From Fistulifera solaris (Eukaryota; Bacillariophyta; Bacillariophyceae; Naviculales; Stauroneidaceae): a stretch of DNA of 64,000 bases. The position numbers and the translations under genes were made by a program. Location: NCBI GenBank assembly GCA_030295235.1, contig AP026154.1, positions 522,197-586,196 on the forward strand. The letters are read 5' to 3'. Under the pieces are notes generated by a model, which did not search any database, was not told the origin of the DNA, and was given only the letters and a program-made list of their open reading frames with translations. Below, piece by piece: positions 1 to 12,821 of the stretch; the stretch's first letter is position 1, and the number at the start of each line of letters is the position of its first letter.

Positions 1-2126
1 ATCCAACAAACATCGTATGGCAGCATTCTCGTCTACTGTCAGTAGAAAGCTGCCAGTGCCGTTGATTCGAGCAAAGCATTCCAGTAAACCTTCCTTCCAC
101 ATGGCATCACCGCGTTGTTCCATTTTCGTTTTGTCGTCCTTGCTGATCAGTTGTTCGTACCAAGCCTTGGCACGAGGCCATTCTTCCACTTGCACATCGG
201 AGGAATTAGAGCAATAGGATCTTCGCGCATATGCCAAAGCCCGGGATAAGCCACCCAATTCGTCGACCAAGCCATTGGATTTCGCTTGCTCTCCCGTCCA
301 TACGCGACCCTTGGCCAGTTTTTCGATTTCCGTCAGCGGCAAATGCCGTCCTTCAGCACAAATCTCTTTGAATTGACCATACATGCGATCAACCAGCGTC
401 ACGATCTCTTGCTTCATTTTTCTCGTCAGTGGGTGGAATGGACTGAACGTTGCGGCCAATTCACTGGAAGTAACATGCTCGACATTTACTTGGTATTGCT
501 TTGCCAATTGCGTCAAATCGGGTCGAATGGCAAAGACACCAATGGATCCTGTAATTGTCTTTTTCTGAGCAAAGATGCGGTTGGCGTGGGCGGCAACGTA
601 ATAGCCACCACTGGCTGCGACATTTCCGAAGGATACCACAAGCGGTAAACCATCCAATTCGCGACGGATCGATTCGCAGGCTGTGACACTTCCACCAGGG
701 CTGTTCACGCGCAGAACGATGCATTTCACAGAATTATCCTTTTTAATTTGACGAATACAGTGTACCAAAGGACGAGAATCCGTAATGCCCCCGTTCGCGT
801 ACAAGAGTGCAATTTTCTCCGACGCTACATCGTTCGGAGCTCCTAGATGAGGTCGTAGCCATTCCATTTTTGAAATAAATGCATCGAATTGTCGTTGACG
901 ACCGGCTTGTTGTTCCTTCGTTTTTATCTTGTTCACGTACTTTTGAATTGAAATGATCTTCTCCGCTGTAAAGCGATCAAAGTCGGTCTCATGGTGGCCC
1001 CATTTCGATTTGATCTCTTCCTTTTTCTTTTCATCTGACGTATTATTCCATGCCAACAAGTCCGGCAAAGGATCTTTCCAGGGTAAGAAATCTACCAACC
1101 CCGTCTTCCACGCTGTTTGAGCGGGAAAGATACCCGACTCTTGAATTTGTTTCCACAAATCCGTCCGTTTCTTATTGTTCTTGTGTAACCACGACGTCAA
1201 CAACGCCTGAGAACGTGACCTCGTAATTTCGTCACACTGGCTCGCATTGATGGCTTGCAATAGCTCCGTCACATTTTCCCGATGCGGTCGCGTGAACGAC
1301 GATTCCGTAAACATATTCGGTGCATTCTTGTATTCTCCGTGCTTAAAGACGTGCAATTGGATGCCGTATCGTTGTAAGAAATCACGTAAAAAGTATTGCG
1401 GTGACACCAAACCAAAGAGAGCGAGTTCTCCCTGTCGTTGCAAATGAATGTGGGTAAAGATTGAAGCCAGATAGTATTCCTTGTTGGAAGGCTCCATCAT
1501 CGTCGGTGCGTAACAGTACAGCGGCTTACTTTCGATTCGGGGAATCACTTGCGCTTCGTGCGCCAAGTTTGGTTCAGCGTGCCGACGGTGCGATTCTCGA
1601 AATACTCTGGTGAGAGGGAAAGTTTTGACATTATTGATTGAGAACAAATTCCCTTCTAAACGACAAATAGAAAGTGATCTAATGTTTCTCAACACACAAA
1701 CACGTACCGCAATGCATTCCGAACTTCTTCCAAATCGCTCCAACCCGCTCCTGGCATATCCCCAAAGGTCCCATACAAGGCAACGACATTCGGATCGGTG
1801 GCTGCGGTGTGAATCGCATCGACGACTTCTCGTACAGTCATGACGAGCGGGCGCTGTGTGGAAGCATCATCTTTCACGAGGGCGTTGAAGAATTGATTTT
1901 TGGGATCCTTTTGTTCGACTAACTTCAAACGATCAAAGGGAATATACAGAACTTGTTTCTTCGTTTCATTTTCTTCTTTCGTTTGTTCTTGATACACCAG
2001 ATAAAGACCTACAGATGCAGTAACAGCACCGACCGCGGCCAGTGATGTCTTTAACGAACGTCCGGCACTTTGAAAGGCTCGAGCCAGCCAGCGCTTATTC
2101 TTCTGCGAGGATGGAGCTTCTGTCAT
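1..2126 (-). CDS. sppA: Signal peptide peptidase A (protease IV family), C-terminal end beyond window edge
   Basis: Two exons on the minus strand: 2126-1708 and 1606 to past position 1. The intron has donor GTACGT and acceptor CACCAG. Joining them restores a continuous frame that stays open to the left edge, so the C-terminus is missing. Seen: an N-terminal basic stretch and one hydrophobic anchor (residues about 24-45), then two SppA domains. The first contains FKHGEYKNAP, whose Lys matches the general-base Lys of the SppA Ser/Lys dyad. The second contains RVNSPGGSV and NVAASGGYYVAAHANRIFA, with the nucleophile Ser in AASGG, then TGSIGVF. Known of the family: membrane-bound self-compartmentalising peptidases that clear cleaved signal peptides; plant and algal forms act in plastid thylakoids. 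No clear plastid presequence is visible here, so location is open. Start is ATG at 2126. Confidence 0.93.
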
Positions 2127-3559
2127 GATGCTAGGTAATTGAAACGCTTACGAAGAATGCAGGATCAGGAACAAAAAACAGTTCGTTGATTTACAAAAGA
2201 CGAAATTAGAATGGCAAATATCGTGAAAAAGTCGAAGGAATTTCCCATCGTCGTTCTTTCTTCCACTTCTGCATTCCCCGCAACCAAAGGAGTCCTCTGC
2301 CGCAACAACGCCAACCGACCCGCACAAACCAGTCATTTTTATCTACTGTCCGATCGATTGTACAAAATCGATCCGTGAGTTAAATAAATACTACGTATGA
2401 AGCAAAATCATGAAAACCTTTCATCTACTAGGGGTTAAAGAAATGTACTATGTACCAAGCAAATTCCCTCAAGCCGGTTCTTTGCAAGCAGATATTTTGT
2501 TCGCTTTCACTTAAAACACTTCACTTTTAGCTTTTAAATTGTCTACGCTCGCTTTTCCTATTTTGGCCCCATGAAGTCATACTGAACACGATCTTCAATC
2601 AATAACCTTGGCATCCTCATCCGGTCGAGCGCTGGTTTGGTGCTGGTTTGACGTCTGGATTAATGACATTTTTACTGATTCATCATTCATCTTCTTCAAA
2701 GCCCTAGGCAGCGACCTAGCTTTTGGTTAACTTCGTTTCGAAGTATTCTCGCGGAGTCTTGGTACCCACAATGACGCTTCACTTATAACTTCCTTGCGCT
2801 ATAATGTCGGGACTCAATACTTTTTGAATTCTGGTCTCGTGTGCGGGTTCCCTTTTATAATAATGACATTACGAAGTCCCTTTAGAAAGATCTTTTGTGC
2901 AGTCTATCTCATCTTTGACGACAGTTTTAGTAGAACTTGATTCATTTGCTTCACAATAATACCGTGAAGCAGGTTCGGATGTTTGCGCTGCCCGCAAACT
3001 CCACGAAAACACAGGCTTCCCGCCAGTCATCCATTTCCCGTCCTTTTCAACGGCAGTCATTTTCGAACGGTGGCCGGTGTTTGATCGCGATTGGTGCATC
3101 GCGTCTGGGCGTGAAGGAAAGCATGCCATCATCATTTGCATTCTGTTGAAACGACCACTTGTACAGAAGAGTGATTAAAGTAATAAAACCTTCTGAAAAT
3201 TCAAATCAGACGATGGGTTTTTCCTAAATGGAGCTAGCAACGGAGCAGCTTGAGCTTTTGGGGTTTGCGCTCGAACTGACCGGCATTCTCTTTAACTGCC
3301 ACTAATGACAAGCAGTGTAGGGTGCTTGACAGCTATCACCCCTTTGTTGATTGTAAACGCCCCTTTACTTCATCGACGGTCCTAGGAGGGGAACGCCAAT
3401 ACGTCGCATCTGACATGTAAACAATCGCAGCACAGCTGCCTGTCGATAGCATACCGCAAACTTCTCTCAGTTGGTCAGCACAGTTCCTATTTTGAAAACA
3501 TTCAGCTGTGACATTTTCTGTTGAGTTTCCATTTTCCATTACGCGATGCTGTAGCACGT
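2127..3559. other. Intergenic region between two minus-strand genes
   Basis: About 1.4 kb with only short overlapping ORFs in several frames, none with recognisable domains or a secretion signal. It should contain the upstream region of the SppA gene and the downstream region of the next gene. I see no RNA gene or mobile element in it. Confidence 0.5.
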
Positions 3560-6247
3560 TCAAGCCCAGTACACGTGAGAGAGTCCAAATGTGGCGTCAC
3601 GACCCCCAACAATGCGAATGCCTAGTTCGATGTCTTTTGGTGGTTTCCCCGCAAATTGTTCCGGAGCGTTTAATAGCACGGAGAACTCCATGAGACGCTC
3701 TACTTCAACGAGTTGTTCAGCAAATTGCTCGGCTGTCCAGGTATGTACCACTCCATCAATCGAATACTCCACTTGAAACTTTTCCGGAAACTCTTTAGAA
3801 GTGGGGGCATTGGCTTCCTCCTCACTTAGAGGATGAGCACATGTTTCCTCCTTGTTCTCGCATTTCCAACCCAACGTCTTCGTGTTATCATTCGATTTGG
3901 CCTTGACGAGCCTTACAATAATATACCCTTCCTTCACTTGATTTAGCGTCATGAGTAGCCAGCCACTGAGACCATCACCTATTAAGAAAGCTCGCGCATC
4001 ATTGTGGCCGTACAACAAACAATTCATGTTCTCGGCACGGTTGCAAAAAGAATCATATGTGGCATCGCAGTTGTCGGGGGCGCCCACGGATTCGTGTATT
4101 TGCCAGCCTTTACCAGGAACCAAGCTTGATTTTTCAGCTGTAGTACTGTAAACGGGTGGATTGAGTTGCTGATGCAAGTATTCGTATCGCGCCCGTAAAG
4201 GTACGAAGTCGACACCATTTTCGATAATGGCCAAGTAATCAATATGGCCGTCAGGAGGATCCAGAGCAGGATTGTATACGTCGGGCGGATCATAAGCATT
4301 GGGTTTCGGTTGACCGACATCCATATCACTTCGTATTATTCTACGAATACTGGTGGTGGCCGGATTGGCGCGTGGCGTGAACTCACTATGTCCTTGAAAC
4401 GGAATGTTACAAATGGCATCGGGGAGCCCAATATCAAAGCACTGAGATGTTGTGTCATTGTGAACTGCTGTGCGAATGCGTTCGTAATCACCGGTAATGT
4501 GAAATTCCGAGTCGGGGAGTGTATAATTGTACAAGTCGCGCCAATCGATGAGCGCGTTCCGAAGGACTTTGATGATATTGTAAGAAATCAAACGACTAAA
4601 TAACTGATGCATCCAATTTCCGGGATGCCACCTTTTGATAAAAAAAGCAGAAACCGATAATGTGAGCAGAAAAGAACAATGAAATTTCTTTTCCAAGAAA
4701 GAACACTTACTTGGCTCGTCCACCCATTACATCCAATTGCTTTTCGGGCGTATAATCCTTTCGATCGATCCAACAAACTCCATTGTATCCCGACTTTCGG
4801 CATTCTGCATTCATCTCCTTGGAGCAAATCAGAAACAGCGTTGCATACGGCAGATTTTTAATATCGTCGTAAGTGGCAGTTTCTGGTATGCCTGCATAGC
4901 CGTCACCCCATTCACCACTCCCCCAATACCCCGCACCACATAAACCGTCGTACCGGCCATTGACAGGCTGTCCGAACAGAACAGGGACACGATCACCGCC
5001 AAGTAAGCCCTGCCTTGCAAATATGTCACGGGGCTTGATATCACCTTCCGTCCTATAATCAAATATGTTTATCCAGGCGTTAGAACCGTTCACTGACAAA
5101 AAAATAATCAGATAATATTCACTTACATGCCCGAATTCCATACGAGAATGGCATTATCACCTCCATAAAACGACTGCGACGCCATCCCGTTGTGCACGGT
5201 ACCCAAACCTCCCATTCCGACATTGCGACTGATATGAAAAACACCCAACCGCGCCAAAATTGGTTCCAACGCTCGCTGGACCTGCATAATATACGATTGC
5301 GTAAAATGATTTCCGTGTCCCGCACTACTACTGTGTCCTCCCATGGTCAGAAAGAATTTATCTTCCGTCATTATACTGTGCAACAAATGTTTCCGAATGA
5401 ATTGGAGGGTCGTTTCGCTGGTACGTCCGGCATTCCCACTCGGATGTTTCCGATTGTACGGTACATTCGGCATGGACATGTTGAACATGAAAGCGGGATC
5501 ATCCTTGGTCAAATCACGAAAGGCATCCTCCATGGGGCCACCCTCATAGTGTCCATATTCCGCCAACATGGCGGCCATAGCGCGTTCGGTTAACGCAATC
5601 CCTTGATCGACGAATTGCGGTAAATAGTCGGGATCGACTTGCCAGGCGTTGGGAGGGAAAGCACTGAGGGGAACATCGCGATTGGGGTATTGAGCATACA
5701 AAGATTCCAAATTGGGTCGGGGTATCTTGTCTTCCAAGGTCCAAGATCCCCATTTTTTTGCCAAATCGGGTAAATTGGTTCGATCATGGCGTGCGCGACG
5801 TACGTAGGCACTAGAAAAATACGGCGGTGGATGTTGAAAGCCGGGCTTTTCGGGATGTATCGCTTCAATTGTAGCGGGTACATTGACAATTGTAGAGTGT
5901 CCGTGAGAGGATGATGAAGGGTCAATCAATGGATCTTGCTCGGGTGCTTCGGGGACATGAATGTCGTGATCGTCCTCTATGTCAATCGTATTATCTTCAA
6001 TGTTTGCAGCTTCCGGTAAATCTTCAACATCGGTGACAAGCGTATTTTGATCGACTTTTGCTGGAGACCAAAACCAGGCTGCAACGATAAGACAGAGAGC
6101 AAAAAAAACTATGCGCTTCCGATTGTGTGAAGGAGGAGGAGGAGCGTTCGTCGGCGCGGATGATTTTATCCTCGGAAGATCAATTCTTCCTCCCGTCTCT
6201 TCTATTAGAGACTCCATTTCGAGTCCGTATTCTTCTGGATCTTCCAT
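3560..6247 (-). CDS. Type II membrane protein of unknown function, 844 aa
   Basis: Three exons on the minus strand: 6247-5127, 5052-4711 and 4631-3560. The introns are 74 and 79 nt with GTAAGT donors; the joined frame is continuous (845 codons including stop). Seen: a cytosolic N-terminal stretch of about 50 residues, one transmembrane anchor (RKRIVFFALCLIVAAWFW), an acidic linker, then a large presumably lumenal region. Blocks that look conserved include MGGHSSSAGHGNHFTQSY, GGLGTVHNGMASQSFYGGDN and, near the C-terminus, NCLLYGHNDARAFL. The His/Ser/Asn-rich GGHSSSAGHGN block is reminiscent of hydrolase or glycosyl-processing folds (SGNH-like), but I cannot place it in a family. Topology suggests a Golgi or ER protein. 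An in-frame ATG exists at 6367; 6247 was preferred because it keeps the usual short N-terminal tail. It is divergent from the next gene with 318 bp between starts. Confidence 0.8.
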
Positions 6248-6565
6248 GATATGTAGATAATATAGGGAAAAGGATAACAAAAGGATACAATTACAGTCGT
6301 TTGACAAGGATAAAAATGAAAAGAGGCATTTTTCGCCACCGGAAATAGTCACAATATGACACGTCATCCGCGCCGGTACGACATTCTAGATGAAAGTTCC
6401 GGTACTTGATGTTAATGTGACGTCATGATTGCTTTCGTCGTTTTTTCTGACTTTCTTTTTCTCGTATCATCGCGACCATGATGGCTTGGAATAACTTGGC
6501 TTTGTGCTTTGTTTACCTATAAACCCTTTTTTTCAAATTTGGGTCAGATTCAAGACTCCTCTGTC

Positions 6566-8411
6566 ATGATAACCTTGGAGTGCCGATCATCGACTTTCCT
6601 GATTGCGTTCTGGGTAGTGTTGTTGGCGTGGCAAAGAACGTCTGTGCATTCCTATGCTCCGAGAAGTGCGAGTAATCTTTCTCTTTCGAGACAAAAACGG
6701 CACTTTTTGCTGCCACAATCAAGCCTTTTCCCTCGCAACAAAAGCATTCCGTTGTCAGCGAGACGATCTTCGTCGTCTCAAGAGCAAAGTGCCGATGACA
6801 CACAAAAGGATGACAAATCATCCCCTGCATCCAACGAGCGGATTGTCGAATTCAAACTACATTCCTCTATCGGCAGTATCTCTGCCGAAGTCTGGGATTC
6901 TTGCTTATCTAATACTTCGTCACCCTTTCTTTCACACGCATGGCTCCGATGCTTGGAGGAATCAAAATGCGCGTCCCCTTCCACTGGTTGGGTACCCTCA
7001 CACGTTTCCATTTTGATGGACTCGCAAACGGTGGGCTTTGTTCCTCTCTATATCAAAGGGCATTCGTTAGGAGAGTTCATCTTTGATCAACAATTTGCCG
7101 AAGCCGCTTATCAGAATGGTATCGACTATTATCCCAAATTATTAGTCGGTGTACCCTTTACTCCTGCTACGGGGCATCGCATTTTGTGGCATCCGCAACT
7201 CGTTCTACAAAGCTTTTCTCGTGAAGAGATTAAAACCTTGAATCAATCGGTGGCTCGATTCTTGAAACAGTTGGCTTCCAGCAATCGAGTATCGTCAGTG
7301 CACATAAATTTTCTCACGGAATCAGAAGCCGAAGATTTAGGCGGGCCATTGCCATTGCCCGTCGAAGATTCGGAGGATGTTAAGGGCGTTGCTTTGAAAA
7401 TTCGTTCTATTTTTCAGCGACTGGATATCAAGGACACGTACTTGCGACGGACGTCACTCCAATATCACTGGCAGAATGTGAATCCGAACAATGGCGGAAA
7501 ACCGTTTGAATCTTTTGATGACTACTTGTCTTGTTTCCAAAAGCAAAAAGAGGATAAACATACGGCGTGAGCGAAAGAAGGTGTTGGAGGAAGAAGGCGT
7601 CGTCATTGATGTGATTACCGGCAAGGATATTCTACAATATCCTGGTCTGGTCGAACGCATATTTAAAATATATTTGTCTACAATTGACAAAATGATGTGG
7701 GGTCGTCAGTATCTGACGATGGAGTTTTTTCAACTACTGGCTCGTTCAGATTTCATTGATTACCTTGTTTTTGTGTGTGCGCGGCAAAATGTTTCCGAAC
7801 GTGAGGACAAACTGGAGGCTTCCGATGTCTTTGCGGGTACATTCAGTAAGTGATGTGCTCGACTATCATGGATGCCATTTTGCATTCACTTCTCACCATT
7901 CTTCTTCATCAAGATATCGTGAAAGATGGAGTCTTTTATGGTCGTTATTGGGTAAGGTTAGATATAATTTGATTTATCTTCTACACAACCCAGCTGATTC
8001 TCACATTCTTCAATTGGAAAAGGGATGTTTACCGGATCGAGAGGTAAAAAACTTGCATTTTGAGTGTTGTTATTGGTCGGCGATCGACTATTGCATTCGT
8101 AATGGCTTGCGAAGGATGGAGCCAGGTGCCGGAGGAGGAGGTGCGTTGTAGTTCTTGCTTTCGCTTTGCGTCGTTACTACGGAGTAATCATTTTTTCTTA
8201 TATTTGATTCTTTGCACCTTCAGACTACAAATGGGCACGGGGCTTTGATCCTGCTCTCATTCACTCCGTTCACTACATTTGCCATCCCGGATTGCGACGG
8301 GCAGTGGGACAATTTCTCATCGATGAGACAGAAAACAATGTGGAGCTCACCAAGTTTCTGTTAGAGAGAAGTGCAGTTGGCAACCGACAAGTATCTACAG
8401 AGAAATGCTGA
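6566..8411 (+). CDS. Plastid-targeted FemAB-like (DUF482/peptidogalycan-type) acyltransferase fold protein; one frame break
   Basis: Four exons: 6566-7845, 7914-7951, 8023-8140 and 8224-8411. The second exon is only 38 nt. Seen: a signal peptide-like segment followed by VHS-YAP, an ASAFAP-type motif with Tyr at +1, predicting import into the complex plastid. The body contains SHAWLRCLEES, SKKRINIRRERKKVLEEEG, FYGRYWGC, LHFECCYWSAIDYCI and WARGFDPALIHS, the ordered signature blocks of the DUF482/FemAB-like GNAT family. The family is known from bacteria and algae; substrates in algae are not established. The frame changes once at CC (7537-7538): dropping one C restores FKSKKRINIRRER. That is most likely an assembly indel. 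The gene converges on the FKBP gene 137 bp away. Confidence 0.85.
8178..8186. promoter_or_regulatory. TACGGAGTA element (site 1)
   Basis: Lies inside intron 3 (8141-8223) of the FemAB-like gene, flanked TAC / ATC. It is one of eight copies in the window; role unknown. Confidence 0.35.
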
Positions 8412-8548
8412 CATGGGTTTCTACAAAATATTTTTGAGATAGCTCCTGTACGTCTTGGCGAAGAAAGCCAATTGTTTCCTACTTAGCTGAATTCCCTTTT
8501 AATATTCATTTTCTCTAGAACTACGATAGTAGATTGAAGGGCTTCAAA

Positions 8549-9247
8549 CTACAATTCCGGTTCATCTTCCTCCTCCTGATAGGTGACCCTTTGTTTTAGT
8601 ATGTGAACGCGTCGTCGCATCCATTCGAGAAGATCATCACTAAAGCGTTTCTTAATTTTATTTTTTTCCATCGTTTCAGTTAAACGACCGATTTCGAACT
8701 TTTTGCGTTGAATATTCCACGTTTCGATCCTTTCAATGAAATCCTTTTCTCTGTCGCTACAACCTTCCAGAGTCTCAACATCACAAGTCAATTTGTCGAC
8801 CACGTCCTTGCCTTGAATCTCAAGAATCTCCATCTGAAAAATCAGCGCTTCTCCGGGGCCGATCTTAGGTGGACTGCCTCGATCTCCGTAAGCTAGTTCT
8901 GACGGTATGTAAAGCTCCCACTTGTCTCCTTCTACCATCATTTGCATCGCTTCCGTCCAGCCGGCAATCACTTGGTTGGGAGCAAATGTAATGGGATCAC
9001 CCCGATCATAGCTACTATCAAACGTCGTACCATCAATTAGCGTTCCGGAATAGTGACAAAGGCAAGGAGTTGTCGGCCCAGGATGCACTTTGCCGTCGCC
9101 TTTTCGCAGCACTTTGTACATCAGCCCCGACTTTCGTTCGACAACGTCCGGTTCGCTCCGTTTTCCGGCTAAGAACTCTATGCCCGCGTCATTTGTTTTC
9201 GCCCAGAAGCAAGAGGGTAATAGACAAAGCAATAGAAACAGTCTCAT
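8549..9247 (-). CDS. Secretory-pathway FKBP-type peptidyl-prolyl cis-trans isomerase
   Basis: Single exon, 232 aa from ATG 9247; an in-frame ATG at 9268 would only add seven residues ahead of a good signal peptide (MRLFLLLCLLPSCFWA). The FKBP fold follows, with the typical sequence CHYSGTLIDGTTFDSSYDRG, then VIAGWTEAMQMMVEGDKWELYIP, LAYGDRGSPPKIGPGEALIF and MEILEI. The C-terminal 70 residues are charged and probably helical, ending EEEDEPEL, which is not a canonical KDEL-type retention signal. Inferred role: proline isomerisation during folding in the ER, or a secreted immunophilin. No plastid ASAF motif follows the signal peptide. Confidence 0.9.
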   Translation of the reverse strand: MRLFLLLCLLPSCFWAKTNDAGIEFLAGKRSEPDVVERKSGLMYKVLRKGDGKVHPGPTTPCLCHYSGTLIDGTTFDSSYDRGDPITFAPNQVIAGWTEAMQMMVEGDKWELYIPSELAYGDRGSPPKIGPGEALIFQMEILEIQGKDVVDKLTCDVETLEGCSDREKDFIERIETWNIQRKKFEIGRLTETMEKNKIKKRFSDDLLEWMRRRVHILKQRVTYQEEEDEPEL

Positions 9248-9302
9248 GTTTTCTTTTATAAACAGCAATGCTCACGGGGTGCGGTAACATGAATCTATCT
9301 AC

Positions 9303-9311
9303 TACGGAGTA
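9303..9311. promoter_or_regulatory. TACGGAGTA element (site 2)
   Basis: Located 56 bp upstream of the FKBP start codon, in context ctacTACGGAGTActatg; promoter-proximal position. Confidence 0.4.
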
Positions 9312-10606
9312 CTATGAATATGGCAAGCCCGTTGACGTCACGACGTCACATGCCAAGTGCTTAGCTTGAAGTCTTGCCATGTTAGAACCGCTACGATATG
9401 ACACTTGCCCCAATCACACTACGCACTTGATGTTGTCGGTTCGCTCAGCTCACGTTTGGCCACTCTGTACTTGGTAGAGAAGTGTGAAGAATAGAATTGC
9501 CCCGATCTTCCTAAATTCGACTGACGACGAGAGTGTACAAAACGGTCTTGCTGGTTAGGATGCTGACGTAGACATCAGTTGGTTGGAAAAGTTTAGAAAA
9601 AGTTGCAAGAGCGACGGGTTCACAGATAACGATCGAATAAGACCCCGCATGTTCATTTGCTAAGATACACCGCATAGAATTGACTTCCGCTCCATCGAGC
9701 ATTTCCATGCTCTTTCCTTTTGTTCAGGTTACCGAAGAAATTGCTTCGAATCATGAACGCTTACGTTTCAATAGCTTCACTCTGCATTATGATGATATAC
9801 AGCTATCCGGATCTGATCGCCTTTCTTCTGAGAGTACTCCAAGAGCGAATCGTGAGAGTATTTGCTAGGGCGAAAGCTCGAAGGAGGTCCTCGGGGAAGG
9901 TGCAGTTCTCGCATAGTCAAGTACGCGTATTCACTGACGATGCTATGCAGGATTCGTTTCACAGTCTGGAGGAGAGCTCGGTATCGAGCGACGGACTAAG
10001 CATGAGCAGCGATGCCCCCTGGAAGCATCGGTGGAGCGTCTTTCCGTCACAATGGAGAGCCCGTCATCATGTTGCGGCGGGAACTAGCTGATCATGCCGC
10101 GACAATAACTTTGATTTGAAGATCTATGGTCAATTTGCTGATACATTTGCAGGTTGCGACGGCGAGCGGCAAACGGCATACGCACTTGACTGCATTAGAA
10201 GCTGCATGCTTCTCAATTCGTTTGAGAACCCTTTTACCGATCATTTTCAGCTCCATCTTTTGCGATATGAGATAGAGTTAGAAGCATTCAGCATTCGACG
10301 AAAGAAGTTTCCAAAAAATTGCAAGAGCAGTATCACTATGTTTTTTCGAGCTCAGTGCATCATATAATGGACAAGCCCACTCAAGTTGATCAATATTCAT
10401 CGGACTACAACGCAGGTAAATCTTCTTCTATCATGTGCGAACATCAAGTTAAAGCCCTTTTACAACGCAGTTTTACAGTCTTGTCATAAAGCAGGCGTTA
10501 ACCGTGAATGATAGAATTATAAACCGTTTAATGTCTGTTACGGGTACTGGCGTACTAGCTCGCGCTACGGTATTCATGAGATTAGCAGACCATTAATTTG
10601 TTGCGT
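9312..10606. other. Gene-poor region with a possible small ORF
   Basis: About 1.3 kb between two minus-strand genes. A plus-strand frame from ATG 9753 to 10091 encodes a hydrophobic N-terminus (MNAYVSIASLCIMMIYSYPD) followed by a Ser-rich tail. An 83-codon frame lies at 10116-10367. Neither has a recognisable domain or convincing splice partners, so I do not call them genes. Nothing else is evident. Confidence 0.35.
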
Positions 10607-12821
10607 CTAAGCGGAAAACAAAGTATTAACCTGCTCGGGGTTGTGCTGCCAAAACGAAAGATCATCATATCCGCCTTCGACATTTGCACTTTCGTGATAG
10701 GCTTGATAGAGTTTAGAGTAGACAGAAGCCACTTCCTTAGCAATTTGCGACCTTGCTCTTTTACGCAACAATGGATCTTTGACTGTGGTTTCCAAAGAAG
10801 GAAGCGGTGGCGAATACAGAGACGAGTAAAAGTCTTTGACTGCCCGCTCCATCTCATCTGAAGAGAGCCCGGGGAAGGAAACCATAGGCGATGCGATACT
10901 ACTAAGACTTTGGGACTGAAGCTCCCATCGTCGATACGAGTCGGCCACAGCTTTGAGTCCACATAAGTGTAGTACTTTTGACGTTTCGTCTTGTACAAGC
11001 TGATCCACAAGATCTGTTTCTTTTCGTTGAATGGACTGAAGCAGTTCGTGCGCTGCAGCCTCACTAAGTCCGGCAGATTTTGCCGAGCGAACCATGTCGG
11101 AAAGAGCCAACACATCGTCAATTGAGCTCTTGTCTGATTGCAATGCAGCGGATATCAACGCGATACTTGCCCAGTCGAGAGAAAGGATGGCTTTTGCTTC
11201 GCTGGCATGTTCGATTTCAGCTTCGAAGCCTGGAGAATTTACCCGAACCTTCATAAGCTGATTTATCATTGCCTGTGCTTGAGCACCCTCGGATTCACCC
11301 GTAGAAGCTCCTAGTTGGTGAAACATGGCTCCGTATGCCCTTGTCGTAGCCTCGTATGCTTGCGTCGCTTCTTGTAAGCACTCCATCAGTGTATCCAACA
11401 AAAGGTTTTTACGGCTCGCTTGTCCGCTGCCAATGGTTTTCTGAAAATTCTTCTGTATAGCTTGAATATAAAATAGCAACAATCCCGATATTTCATAAAG
11501 ATGACCAATGCGAGTCCGGAAAACAGCCCCTTCTTCCTCGAATTCATCACCAAATCCATCATCTGACTCGTTGTCATCTACTTCATCGGATCTTCGCGCA
11601 AGGTTTGTGACAACCTGTAGAATTCGAGATTTCAGGGGACGAGTAAGACCGCTCAAACTCGTCGACCACAACTCTGCTAGCGTCATCGAGGCTTGCATCA
11701 TCTCCTCTTTTTCTGTGGTAGAAGTCTCCTCTAATTTCATTTCGTCCAAGGATCGCTCACTCACATCCGCATCAGGATCCTCGTTTGATGGCTGAAACAT
11801 GAGTAGACCTTTGGCGACATCCCCTTCGACAGAGAAAGTGGTAAAGACAAACGCCAGCATCTCTCCCACATCTAATTCGTAAATAGCGCAGGTTAGCAAG
11901 TACAATAAACATATAAAGCCACCTCAATGTACCGTAACATCACTTACAAACCACCGGATCATGAGCCTTCATCTCTAAGGGCGCCGGGCCGGCAGTCAAA
12001 GCCACAAGAAATCGTTTCGTAACGTAGGATCTTCGGCTGTGTGCCAAGATCTCTAACGCATGTTCATAAAAAGCCGGAACATGTCGTAGAGTATAAAAGG
12101 CTCGCTTGACGAAGTCTTGTTGCCACACGTCCTCGTTATCTTCGGCACTGTTGGCAATACTTTGAAACCAGGAATACAATCGTTCGTACGCTCGTTCTTG
12201 CTTTTGTGCTAAATTTTCCATCATTCTTAATGCCGAAGCAGAGGATGTGTCGAGTGATTCCGATAGCTCATTACGAATATTCCGGACTCGCTCTAGTGCC
12301 GACAGGAACGCCAAACCATTCACTTGACTGGCATTGTAATCTTCAAAGTTGTAATGATCGAGCAATCGAGCATCGGCAGCACTTAGATCGAAGCGTTCTA
12401 AAAAGGAAGAAACGGCTTCGAGACGCTTTTGCGCCAAAAGACGTTGATGAAAGGCATCCGCTAATTGCGCCGCAACAGCAGCTTCATCAGATCCTTCTGC
12501 ATCGAATCTCTGGCGACTGTTGCTTTCGGCAACAATCTCCTGGACACTCTGGGCAATCATCGATACGTTGGAAATATCCCTCCGCAATTCCGTAACGCTC
12601 GCCACCATGCGTTGCAATTCCATTTTTAAGATAAGTGCTTGTTGCAAGGCATCTTGTTCGATGGCGACACGGACAGTTCGCGCATCCATCGTATCCGCGA
12701 CCGACAAGGCCGCCAGCGCTTCCAGGGCGGCCTTCATGGCCGGAGTATCGCTGCGGACTTGCAGGGCGCGGTTGACTTTATCCGTCAACATGGACTGTTG
12801 CGGGTTTTCAGCACTTGACAT
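10607..12821 (-). CDS. COG6: Conserved oligomeric Golgi complex subunit 6
   Basis: Two exons, 12821-11948 and 11871-10607, with a 76-nt intron (donor GTAAGT, acceptor AATTAG). The product is 712 aa. Seen: the COG6 N-terminal signature (KVNRALQVRSDTPAMKAALEAL), a coiled-coil region around residues 60-130, and the diagnostic block ALTAGPAPLEMKAHDP joined across the intron to YVGEMLAFVF. The C-terminus, HNPEQVNTLFSA, matches the family end. COG6 belongs to lobe B of the eight-subunit tether that captures retrograde vesicles at the Golgi. Length is close to animal and plant orthologues. The gene is divergent from its neighbour, with 408 bp between starts. Confidence 0.95.

Noticed and set aside
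461-724. Minus-strand 87-codon ORF
   Set aside because: A shadow frame of the SppA second exon, which is open across the whole interval in another frame.
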